From positions 310,001-374,000 of the forward strand of contig JADJSG010000004.1 in the NCBI GenBank assembly GCA_016711825.1: 64,000 nucleotides of DNA, in the 5' to 3' direction. How positions within the stretch are numbered: the first letter of the stretch is position 1; every line of letters begins with the position of its first letter. The position numbers were made by a program, and so were the translations under genes. The stretch comes from Bacteroidota bacterium (lineage in GTDB: Bacteria > Bacteroidota > Bacteroidia > Chitinophagales > Chitinophagaceae). Below, piece after piece: positions 10,689 through 19,037 of this stretch. The notes beneath the pieces are model-generated. The model did not search any database. It was not told the DNA's origin and worked only from the letters and a program-made list of their open reading frames with translations.

Positions 10689-12287
10689 TTACTCTAACAT
10701 TATTTTTTGCATCTTTCTTTGTTCGTTGGTTTTCATTTCTACAATATACATGCCTTTGGCATAAGCACTGAGTGGCAAAGTATGCATACCAGCCGTAAAC
10801 TGAATTGTAAACAATGGAGTACCTATTGCAGTATACACAATAACAGTATAGGGTGTATTTGCATCAAAACGAATCAAGCCATTGGCTTCTTCATGTATCT
10901 GTAAAGTTTCCCTATCATTTGCCAGATCATTGACCGACACGCCACTCAAGCATGATGAAATTCCCGTGAGGGTGCTTAATTCATTACATAAATAATTATA
11001 ATTGCTTAATTCTGCAGCAGATAAATTTTGAAGTAATAAATTCGTTTGCTCCGTTGGATCGATGGTCATATTAAAAAATTGTTGCGTACCGTTGTCAAAT
11101 TTTATAAGATGATAATCGAGGTTTCGAATAGACTTTCCATCTTTAGGGGTTGGTGTTGGGGTAAACAACTCGGTAAATGCCCAATCGCGAATATTCGTAT
11201 TTTGATTTTTCAAAATGGGTACAATACTTTTTGAATCAATAACAGTGCCATTGGGGATGGCAGTGGTCCAATTTGAAAAGCCTGCCAATTCTAAGGATGT
11301 GGCAAAAACATCTTGCACATTGACGAGTGCATCTGAACTTCTATTTGGGTTTACCACAGCTGGCCCTGAAATCATGAAAGGTACATGCACCCCATAATCA
11401 TAGAGGGTTCCTTTGGTATGCGTTGTATCTGCAATTTGTATCACACGTTTATCATTACCATTATCACCCATAAAAATAAAATTTGTACTATCCATTTTAT
11501 TATTCGCAATCAACCATTGCAACAAACGACCTGTTTCGGTATCCATCGCTTCTATCATGGCTTTGAAATATAAGGGTGCATTCTGATTAATATGTTGCTG
11601 AGTGCCTGTCAATCCTGTTACAGTATGCAAACCAGCAGGTGGAACATGAAAAGGAGTATGAGGTGCGTTAAAAGCTAACCATAAAAAAAACGGTTTATTG
11701 TTTTGTATGGTATCTAGCCAGGCAATAGCATCATCGATGGTTTCGGTGGTTGCATAATTGGTAATGGTATCTGTTTGAATGCCATTGGTGACTTTTGTCC
11801 AATTGTAATAACTGGCGATGGCTCCCGAAAAATTTCCTTTAAATAAATCATATCCAAAGTTTTGGGTAGGATATAATAACTTTTGGGGTGTTTGCACATT
11901 CATATGCCATTTGCCAATATTCGCAGTAGTATATTTTACAGGGGCATCATATTTCAATAATGATGCGATGGTCATTTCAGCTGAATCAAGATCATTTGAG
12001 TTCGCAGCGCCAATCACTGTACCCACACTTGTTCGAAATGAATAGCGACCTGTAACGGTACCCGCTCTTGTAGATGAACAATAGGGTGTTGCCCATGCAT
12101 TTTTAAAACGCACACCTTTTTGCAACAAGGAACGTATGTTGGGCATTTTAGCAGTGTCTGTTGCGTTATCAGTAAATCCACAATAATCGGCGCCTAAATC
12201 ATCAGCAATAATCACAATTACATTTTGCTGTGCATGACACCTATTGGTCATAAATAAAACAAAGGTAAAAAGGAGGAGGTATTTCAT
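10689..12287 (-). CDS. Secreted sulfatase with T9SS type A sorting domain
   Basis: This 532-residue protein has a signal peptide (MKYLLLFTFVLFMTNRCHAQ), then the alkaline-phosphatase-like sulfatase core: NVIVIIADDLGADYCG with metal-binding Asp29-Asp30, and the formylglycine motif at Cys70 in TPYCSSTRAGTVTGR. Later parts include GKWHMN, PFFLWLAFNAPHTPFHVP, and FMGDNGND, where the metal-binding Asp-Asn pair is expected. The last ~75 residues (LQIHEEANGLIRFD ... GMYIVEMKTNEQRKMQKIMLE) look like a T9SS sorting domain. The motif is CxSxR in place of the usual CxPxR. Substrate is likely a sulfated polysaccharide or ester, which is inference. No sulfatase-maturing enzyme is in the window. It diverges from lutB over a 299-base gap. 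Confidence 0.86.
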   Translation of the reverse strand: MKYLLLFTFVLFMTNRCHAQQNVIVIIADDLGADYCGFTDNATDTAKMPNIRSLLQKGVRFKNAWATPYCSSTRAGTVTGRYSFRTSVGTVIGAANSNDLDSAEMTIASLLKYDAPVKYTTANIGKWHMNVQTPQKLLYPTQNFGYDLFKGNFSGAIASYYNWTKVTNGIQTDTITNYATTETIDDAIAWLDTIQNNKPFFLWLAFNAPHTPFHVPPAGLHTVTGLTGTQQHINQNAPLYFKAMIEAMDTETGRLLQWLIANNKMDSTNFIFMGDNGNDKRVIQIADTTHTKGTLYDYGVHVPFMISGPAVVNPNRSSDALVNVQDVFATSLELAGFSNWTTAIPNGTVIDSKSIVPILKNQNTNIRDWAFTELFTPTPTPKDGKSIRNLDYHLIKFDNGTQQFFNMTIDPTEQTNLLLQNLSAAELSNYNYLCNELSTLTGISSCLSGVSVNDLANDRETLQIHEEANGLIRFDANTPYTVIVYTAIGTPLFTIQFTAGMHTLPLSAYAKGMYIVEMKTNEQRKMQKIMLE

Positions 12288-12586
12288 AAAAGTAGCTTTG
12301 GACTCATGTTATTTAGAAAGGTTTAACAAATGGACGTTATTAAAAAAATCAATCCGATACTAAAATAGAAGTTTTGAACACCTCAAACAATATTAAATGG
12401 CATAAATATCTATTTTGAATGTCTTGACCTATCAAATATAATGCGTGATGACAAATATTGTAGTATAAATTGCTCCCATTTGTATGCAAAAGATGTCGCA
12501 AAATCAATGATTTTAAAAGGTATTCAATAAACCTTGCACATATTAAGAATTGTAGTTTAATTTTACCAATCAATAAATAAAACGGC

Positions 12587-13966
12587 ATGAGTGCAAATAC
12601 CCTTAAGAAAACCTTTCTGAATAAAAGCGAAATCAAGGCAATGGATGCAGAACATAAAAGAAAATTATCGTTCAACATTGGCAAATACAATGATACCGTG
12701 GTGAAAGGGAAACAACAGTTTGCCGATTTAGACAATGCCAGAAAAAAAGCAAAGAATATTAAATGGAAAACGATTGAACATCTTGATAAATACTTAGTTG
12801 AATTTGAACAAAATTTTACAAAAAATGGCGGTAAAGTAATCTGGGCACGCGATGCACAAGAAGCCAATGAAGCCGTACTTGAAATATGCAAACTTCATCA
12901 AACCACCCAGGTAGTGAAAAGTAAAAGTATGGTGACAGAAGAAATTCATCTCAACGACTTTTTGGAAAAAAATCATATTGAAAGTGTAGAAACCGACTTA
13001 GGCGAATATATTCAACAACTCGATGGCGAAGCACCCTATCATATTGTAACCCCTGCCATGCACAAAAGCAAGGAAGATGTAGCTAAACTTTTTCATGAAA
13101 AACTTGGTGTAGAACCCAACCTCAACCCCAGCGAACTTACATTAATTGCCCGTAAAAACTTAAGGGCTAAATATACATCTGCTCAGGTAGGAATTACGGG
13201 TGGCAATTTTTTACTGGCCGATGTGGGTGGTGTATGTGTAACCGAAAATGAAGGCAATGGCCGCTTGACTACCGCCTTCCCAAAAGTTCATATTGCCATC
13301 GTAGGTATTGAAAAAATGATACCCTCCATCAAAGACTTAAATTTATACTGGCCACTTTTAGCGACCTATGGTACAGGACAAAATGTAACTGTTTATAATA
13401 CCATTTTTACTGGAGCCAAAAAGAAAAACGAAGTAGATGGTCCTGAAGAAATGTATGTTATACTGCTTGATAATGGCAGAACCAATTTGCTCAAAGACCC
13501 CAATGTACGTGAAAGCCTCTATTGTATTCGTTGCGGGTCGTGCCTCAATGCATGCCCCGTTTATAAAAATATAGGTGGACATACTTATGGTGCTACTTAT
13601 AGTGGCCCTATTGGCTCAGTGATTACACCACATATGAAAGATTTTGACGAATTTAAACATTTAAGTTATGCTTCCACTTTATGCGGAAACTGTACAGAAG
13701 TTTGTCCACTAAAAATCAATATTCATGGCATGCTACATTATAACCGTACCCTCGCGGTGAAAAAAAATGACACCGATTTCTCTGAAGATACAGCCTGGAA
13801 AATGTGGCGTTTAGCGATGACACACAGAAGCATGATGGATATGGCTGGGGCAGGCATTAAAACAAAAGTGGTAAATACCTTGTTTAAAAACAGCTGGAGC
13901 AAACGGAGAGATGGCTTGGCATTTCATAAATCGTTTAAACAGCTATTCGCAGAAAGAAAAAAATAA
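12587..13966 (+). CDS. lutB: Lactate utilization iron-sulfur protein LutB
   Basis: The 459 residues comprise an LUD domain (about 60-300; ITGGNFLLADVGGVCVTENEGN is characteristic) followed by ferredoxin-type cysteine clusters: Cys313, 316, 319, 323 (CIRCGSCLNACP) and Cys366, 369, 373 (CGNCTEVCP). LutB is the iron-sulfur subunit of the LutABC L-lactate oxidation complex at the inner face of the membrane. Length and motifs match the family. lutA and lutC are not adjacent, so either they lie elsewhere or this copy works with other partners. The next gene begins two bases after the stop, which suggests co-transcription. Confidence 0.9.
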   Translation: MSANTLKKTFLNKSEIKAMDAEHKRKLSFNIGKYNDTVVKGKQQFADLDNARKKAKNIKWKTIEHLDKYLVEFEQNFTKNGGKVIWARDAQEANEAVLEICKLHQTTQVVKSKSMVTEEIHLNDFLEKNHIESVETDLGEYIQQLDGEAPYHIVTPAMHKSKEDVAKLFHEKLGVEPNLNPSELTLIARKNLRAKYTSAQVGITGGNFLLADVGGVCVTENEGNGRLTTAFPKVHIAIVGIEKMIPSIKDLNLYWPLLATYGTGQNVTVYNTIFTGAKKKNEVDGPEEMYVILLDNGRTNLLKDPNVRESLYCIRCGSCLNACPVYKNIGGHTYGATYSGPIGSVITPHMKDFDEFKHLSYASTLCGNCTEVCPLKINIHGMLHYNRTLAVKKNDTDFSEDTAWKMWRLAMTHRSMMDMAGAGIKTKVVNTLFKNSWSKRRDGLAFHKSFKQLFAERKK

Positions 13967-13968
13967 AT

Positions 13969-15264
13969 TTGAATTCAATCAGTATTTATACCAAATTATA
14001 TACAGAGCGTCAGGCTTATGTATTTGAATTTATTTTTGACCAGGTACTGGGTATTCCCTATAAAGTATTTAATGCCGATCATGATTTTATACAAGATAAT
14101 AGTTTTAAAATCAATTACTCAAGCGATATAATAAAAGCCGATTTGCAACTTGTACCCCATGGCTTATTGTTTGAAAAAGATATCAAGCCCCAAACAATCG
14201 ATATACACCATTGGCAATCTCTACCTATCTTTTTTTCTTCTCCTCATCCTGAAATCCCCTTTGATCTTTTTAGTGCTATTTTTTATTTAATCAGTCGTTA
14301 CGAAGAATACTTACCTTACAACCCTGATGAGTATCAACGTTATCCGCATAAACTTTCAATTGCTTTTAAACAACAATTTTTACATCAACCCCTTGTTGAC
14401 CAATGGATTCAAACTTTTAAAAAAGAGCTGCAACGTAAAAATTCAAACCTTGTTTTTAAGGAAGCAGGCTTTACCTTTTTGCCAACTTATGATATTGACA
14501 TTGCCTATAGTTATTTAGGAAAAAGCTTTCCACGCCAAATAGCAGGAATGACAAAAGATTTTTTGCATGGTCACTTTTCAAAACTGAAAGATCGTCTACT
14601 GACATTACTAAGAAAACAAACAGACCCTTATGATTCATATTTGTTTCTAAACAACTTGCATCAACAACATGCATTAAAACCACTTTATTTTTTTCTTGTA
14701 GGTGAGCAAGGGCCTCTTGACAAAAACATTTCATTTCATAACAAACATTTTCAATCACTGTTTAAAGAAATCTCTGCCCGTTACCCTATCGGGCTTCACC
14801 CTTCGTTTCAAAGCCATCAATCAAAATCCATTCTTGAAGCTGAAAATGCAAAATTACAGACACAAAAAAGCAGACAACATTATATTCGATTTTCTTTACC
14901 CAACACTTATCAAAATCTGATAGACATAGGTATTACCGAAGACTATTCGATGGGATACGGAAGTATCAACGGGTTCAGGGCAAGCACCTCTTTTCCATTT
15001 TATTGGTTTGATCTATCGAAAAATGAAAAAACTTCATTACAAATTTTCCCATTTTGCTATATGGAATGTAATTCTTTTTATGAACAACAATTGAGCAAAG
15101 AAGAAGCCTACAAAGAAATGTTGCATTATTACCATGCAGTTAAAAATACCGGAGGAAACTTGATAACGATTTGGCATAATTTTTCATTGGGCAATGATGA
15201 CTTATGGCGTGGCTGGAAAGAAATCTATGAACAATTTATTCAAGTAGTTTGTTCAAAAAAATAA
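13969..15264 (+). CDS. Polysaccharide deacetylase family protein
   Basis: This 431-residue protein begins at a TTG two bases after lutB; no nearby in-frame ATG keeps the N-terminal sequence (SISIYTKLYTERQAYVFEFIFDQVLG), which is typical of the Bacteroidota branch with an extra N-terminal domain. The C-terminal half carries NodB-like signs: FLPTYDIDIAYSY at ~168-180 (the Asp pair of motif 1), a family-typical YPIGLHPSF (the metal His of motif 2) and GSINGFRASTSFPFYWFDL (motif 3 Arg). It has no signal peptide, so a cytoplasmic or peripheral enzyme acting on a surface-glycan precursor is possible. It converges with hemW, their ends overlapping by 12 bases. Confidence 0.75.
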   Translation: MNSISIYTKLYTERQAYVFEFIFDQVLGIPYKVFNADHDFIQDNSFKINYSSDIIKADLQLVPHGLLFEKDIKPQTIDIHHWQSLPIFFSSPHPEIPFDLFSAIFYLISRYEEYLPYNPDEYQRYPHKLSIAFKQQFLHQPLVDQWIQTFKKELQRKNSNLVFKEAGFTFLPTYDIDIAYSYLGKSFPRQIAGMTKDFLHGHFSKLKDRLLTLLRKQTDPYDSYLFLNNLHQQHALKPLYFFLVGEQGPLDKNISFHNKHFQSLFKEISARYPIGLHPSFQSHQSKSILEAENAKLQTQKSRQHYIRFSLPNTYQNLIDIGITEDYSMGYGSINGFRASTSFPFYWFDLSKNEKTSLQIFPFCYMECNSFYEQQLSKEEAYKEMLHYYHAVKNTGGNLITIWHNFSLGNDDLWRGWKEIYEQFIQVVCSKK

Positions 15265-16380
15265 ATCACTCGCTATACCATCTGCAAACAATTTACCTTT
15301 AGTTGTTAAACAAATCATGTGATCATTATGTATGAATAACATCTGTTGATTTTGCCATTTGTTTACTTTATTCATAAACTGATTTAATGCTGATTGATTT
15401 AGCTTAGCTGATAGCAATGATAAATCAAGCCCTCTTGATTGTCTGATCGAAACCATAATCAATTCATTTATTTTATCAGTACTGCTTAATATCTCCTCTT
15501 CATAGGGAAGTATATTTTTTTGAATTTGTGCAATATATAAAGCGTTGTTAGCCACATTCCATCTTCTGGTTTGTTTGTTGTAGGAATGTGCTGATGGGCC
15601 AATGCCTAAATATGAACTATCGTTCCAATAGCTACTATTATGTTTTGCTTCAAAACCCGGCAATGCAAAGTTTGAAATTTCATAATGTGCATATCCTGCG
15701 TGCATTAATCGTTGCATTAAATATTCGTATTGTCTTGCACTCACCTCATCATCTAAAGGCTTTGTTTTTTGTTTCTTGATCATACTGGCTAAAGCGGTTT
15801 TAGGCTCTACCGTCATTGCATAACAAGAAATATGAGGGATGTTTAATTGTAACATTTTATCTATGTTCTGTTTCCACTTTTCATCTGTCAGTAAAGGAAA
15901 CCCAAAAATCAAATCGGCACTTATATTTGAAATACCATTTTCCTTGGCTAAAAGAATGCATTCAAAAGCTTGCAAACGGTCATGCGCTCTATTCATAAAT
16001 TGTAAGTCATCGTCAAAAAAACTTTGAATACCAATACTCAATCGATTGATTCCCATGGCAGCATAGGATTTAATTTTTAACGCTGTGATATCGTCAGGAT
16101 TCGCTTCTAAAGTGCACTCAATAGTATCAGCCACCTTAAATACTTTTCTTACTTCATCGATAAGCTGTTGTATAGCACTCTCGGGAAAAATACTTGGTGT
16201 ACCACCCCCAAAATAAATGCTTTCGATTGTTTCATCTCCTAAAAAATCTTTTTGTAAATTGATTTCATGCAATAAACATTGCGTCATTTCGTTTATAAAT
16301 TGTAAGGACGTCGAGAAATGAAAGTTGCAATAATGACAAGCTTTTTTACAAAAAGGAATATGAATATAAATACCAGCCAC
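15253..16380 (-). CDS. hemW: Heme chaperone HemW (radical SAM, coproporphyrinogen oxidase-like)
   Basis: The 375 residues begin IYIHIPFCKKACHYCNFHF, where Cys11, Cys15 and Cys18 form the CxxxCxxC [4Fe-4S]/SAM site; the CxYCxF form is typical of HemW/HemN-like proteins. ESIYFGGGTPSIFP, ANPDDIT and LSIGIQSFFDDDLQFMNRAHD are conserved radical SAM segments, and the C-terminal HemN_C domain holds SSYWNDSSYLGIGPSAHSY. HemW binds and delivers heme rather than oxidising coproporphyrinogen; it is ~375 residues long, whereas true HemN is longer. It diverges from the D15 gene across a 148-base gap. Confidence 0.9.
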   Translation of the reverse strand: MAGIYIHIPFCKKACHYCNFHFSTSLQFINEMTQCLLHEINLQKDFLGDETIESIYFGGGTPSIFPESAIQQLIDEVRKVFKVADTIECTLEANPDDITALKIKSYAAMGINRLSIGIQSFFDDDLQFMNRAHDRLQAFECILLAKENGISNISADLIFGFPLLTDEKWKQNIDKMLQLNIPHISCYAMTVEPKTALASMIKKQKTKPLDDEVSARQYEYLMQRLMHAGYAHYEISNFALPGFEAKHNSSYWNDSSYLGIGPSAHSYNKQTRRWNVANNALYIAQIQKNILPYEEEILSSTDKINELIMVSIRQSRGLDLSLLSAKLNQSALNQFMNKVNKWQNQQMLFIHNDHMICLTTKGKLFADGIASDLFF

Positions 16381-16528
16381 TGAAGTTAAAAAATTGATGT
16401 TTACAAATTAAATTCAAAAAAACAGAAAATCGTATGCTTCTTTTTATGAATAAAACGGAGATAAAACACAAATGTAGTTTCTTTGCTATTATAATAACTT
16501 CATAATTATTAAAATTATCTATCTATAC

Positions 16529-18280
16529 TTGTTCTTATGCTGTGCATTATGCACGCAAGCTCAACAACACCGTTTGGTACTGGCTGGTGTTGAAAAGGAT
16601 ACATTTATTGTACTGTCTCAAATCAACAATCAGTTTCCCTCTTTTGTAGAGTGCCAAGCTGCTTTACAAGAGGCTCATATGAAGTTGCTCACATTTGGTT
16701 ATCTGGGCAATTCGGTTGATAGTGTACAATCAAATGACAGTTTAACGACAGCTATAGTTCGTGTGGGCAATAAGTATACATGGGCTTCATTAAAAAACAA
16801 CAATATCCCTTCCTGGCTTTTAAGTCAATCTCGTTTTGATGAACATAAATATTTTAATCAAGCAATTGAAATAAAAAAAATCACCCCTGTTTTCGAAAAA
16901 GTTATTCGTTACTTCGAAGACAATGGATATCCTTTTGCTTCATTATTTTTAGATAGCATAAGCGAAATAAATGGCAAAGTTTCGGCCAATTTAACACTCG
17001 ATAAAGGTCCTTTTATAAAAATAGATACCATTGTGATAAATGAAGATGTAAATATTGCCCATGCTTATATTACCCAATATATAGGTATCAAAGAAGGCAG
17101 CGCCTATAGTGAAACAAAAATTAAAAGTATCAATACACGAATCAGGGAATTATCCTTTTTGCAAGAATCCGCCCCCTGGCGTATGGATTTTACAAGTACT
17201 ACAAACAAACTAAATCTGTATTTAAGATCTAAATCAGCTAATAAGGCAGATGTGCTAATTGGTTTACAACCAAACAATCAGGAAACTGGTGGAAAGTTTC
17301 TATTGACAGGAGATATAAAATTAGCTTTTGTCAATGCATTGGGACAGGGAGAAAACCTGCAACTCAACTGGCAAAATCTACAATACAAATCCCCACGTTA
17401 CAATATTTTATTTTCGGCACCCTATTTATTAAAATCTCCCATAGGGATTAGTGGGAAATTTGATTTTTACAAAAAAGACACTACGTTTCGAACCATCAAT
17501 GGTGAATTAGGTTTGTTTTACCAATTCAATGCCAATGATAAAATTAAAATTTATTACGAACTGGCTAGTTCAAGGTTAGGAACTGTGAATGTTGCCGCAT
17601 TGCTTGCCTCACGTAAGTTACCAAACAATGCAGATATTACTTACAAAACAATAGGTGCTGAATTGCTCATACAAAAGGTAGATTATAAATTAAACCCCCG
17701 AAAAGGCTATAAAGTATTACTTAATGCTTCCATTTCCTTTCGAAACATTTTAAAAAACAGCACCATTGAAAATACATTTGACCCAATAGAAGGGAAAAAC
17801 TTTTCCTATTTGTATGACACCATTACTTTGAAGAACTACAAATACAATATCTATGCACAGCTTCAATATTTTTTACCTCTATCAAAAAGGTTGATACTTG
17901 CAAGCATCTACAGTGGGGGACTTGCCTTTAGCACGAATGCTTTGTACCGAAATGAACTTTTTCAAATAGGCGGTTACCGATTACTACGAGGGTTCGACGA
18001 AGGAAGTATTTTTTCGAATCATTATCATGTAATCAGCCTAGAGCCACGTTATCTGATTTCACTGAATTCCTATTTTTTTCTATTCAGCGATCTGGCTTAT
18101 GTGGAATCAAAATTTGCTGAGACCTTTCTTAAAGATACGCCCTACAGCGTGGGGTTCGGCATGGCCTTTGAAACCAAAGCGGGTATTTTTAATATTAGCT
18201 ATGGGGTTGGGAAAAACAATAGTCAGCCATTTGAATTAAAAAACTCAAAAGTACATTTTGGCTATATTAGTGTATTTTAG
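16529..18280 (+). CDS. BamA/TamA-like outer membrane protein (D15 surface antigen family)
   Basis: About 583 residues from the TTG at 16529. A POTRA-like region comes first (INEDVNIAHAYITQYIGIKEGSAYSETKIKSINTRIRELSFLQ), then a beta-barrel with the D15 landmark YRLLRGFDEGSIFSNHY, where RGF is the conserved barrel-plug motif, and a barrel ending (FGYISVF) with a terminal Phe, typical for Bam recognition. The start is uncertain: from TTG the signal peptide lacks its basic n-region, whereas the open frame continues upstream through ATT codons and a Lys (IIIKIIYLYLFLCCALCTQAQ) to a stop at 16475, with no ATG. It should insert or move outer-membrane proteins or lipids; the exact client is unknown. 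Confidence 0.82.
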   Translation: MFLCCALCTQAQQHRLVLAGVEKDTFIVLSQINNQFPSFVECQAALQEAHMKLLTFGYLGNSVDSVQSNDSLTTAIVRVGNKYTWASLKNNNIPSWLLSQSRFDEHKYFNQAIEIKKITPVFEKVIRYFEDNGYPFASLFLDSISEINGKVSANLTLDKGPFIKIDTIVINEDVNIAHAYITQYIGIKEGSAYSETKIKSINTRIRELSFLQESAPWRMDFTSTTNKLNLYLRSKSANKADVLIGLQPNNQETGGKFLLTGDIKLAFVNALGQGENLQLNWQNLQYKSPRYNILFSAPYLLKSPIGISGKFDFYKKDTTFRTINGELGLFYQFNANDKIKIYYELASSRLGTVNVAALLASRKLPNNADITYKTIGAELLIQKVDYKLNPRKGYKVLLNASISFRNILKNSTIENTFDPIEGKNFSYLYDTITLKNYKYNIYAQLQYFLPLSKRLILASIYSGGLAFSTNALYRNELFQIGGYRLLRGFDEGSIFSNHYHVISLEPRYLISLNSYFFLFSDLAYVESKFAETFLKDTPYSVGFGMAFETKAGIFNISYGVGKNNSQPFELKNSKVHFGYISVF

Positions 18281-18287
18281 TAGAGCC

Positions 18288-18348
18288 AAATACCTATGTA
18301 AAAGGGCACACACGCTATTTGATTCATGATTACAGCCCAATAAACATA
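18288..18348. repeat. Dispersed intergenic repeat, copy 1 (paired with 37645-37704)
   Basis: AAATACCTATG-AAAAGG, ACACACGCTATTTG and ATGATTACAGCCCAA follow in the same order as AAATCCTAAAAGG, ACACACGCATTTG and ATGATTACAGCTCAA at 37645-37704. The shared order over about 60 bases with small gaps argues for common origin. Both copies lie in long intergenic gaps beside the 3' end of a giant adhesin gene. Confidence 0.45.
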
Positions 18349-18969
18349 TCAATTTGTTTGTTTTAAAAAAGGCACAACGATTCCAATATTATAGCGATAA
18401 CAAATTAAAGGAGTTTTTTAAAAAGAGATACACATTCTAATTAGTCTGATTATTAAACGATTATCTATAAAAGTACAAAAAAAAAAAATCCGTTATTAAA
18501 TAATCGATACTTTTATAACGATTATACATTATCAATACTCATTCATTTTAGCTGAAACTGAACCCAGATTTTGTATTCGAAATCTTATTCGATCCAAAAG
18601 GCCTGCATATACTAGTATTTAGCTCCTACGACGAATTAAACTGCAAAATATGAGTTTAATATGTTTAGGTATTTACCTATATATTTAAAACTACTGCATA
18701 AAGGTATTTGGCATCACATAGAAAGCTTATAAGCAATGTATTTATATAAGTATTATGAAAAAGTTAGGTTTAATGCCTAAACACGTTTACCATTAGCTTT
18801 TATACTTTATTTAAAAGCTAAATGCTTTTATGCCGATGTTATAATTATTTTGGCTGGTGAAATCAGACTAATACAAATACGCTATCGATATTGCATTTAA
18901 GCTAATAACAAATGGACTAATTTTAATAGATCATTGGTATTATTATAATATATAAAAGATTAAAAAAGA

Positions 18970-19001
18970 AAAACGCCCATCCTTTTACAGATGGGCGTTT
19001 T
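18970..19001 (-). terminator. Rho-independent terminator of the 19038-24996 adhesin
   Basis: The arms AAAACGCCCATC (18970-18981) and GATGGGCGTTTT (18990-19001) pair perfectly over 12 bp around a short loop. Read on the minus strand, the stem is followed by a U-rich tract (A-rich on plus at 18962-18973). It lies 36 bases beyond the stop of the adhesin gene. Confidence 0.8.
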
Positions 19002-19037
19002 GTCTAATTACTATTTACTTTGTACTAAGTACTAGCA

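Larger units (their letters stand above)
18281..19037. other. Long AT-rich intergenic region between two convergent genes
   Basis: No credible ORF on either strand. The region holds a dispersed repeat copy (18288-18348), an A-run at about 18477-18487, a 9-bp hairpin TAGCTTTTA/TAAAAGCTA near 18795-18823, and the terminator of the minus-strand adhesin at 18970-19001. The rest shows nothing I can name. Confidence 0.6.

Noticed and set aside
12349..12891. 180-codon minus-strand ORF overlapping the lutB start
   Set aside because: It mostly lies on the opposite strand of the well-supported lutB gene and is explained as its shadow.
10689..15264. A polysaccharide utilization locus formed by the sulfatase and the deacetylase
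   Set aside because: There are no susC/susD genes or further carbohydrate enzymes, and the genes face different ways.
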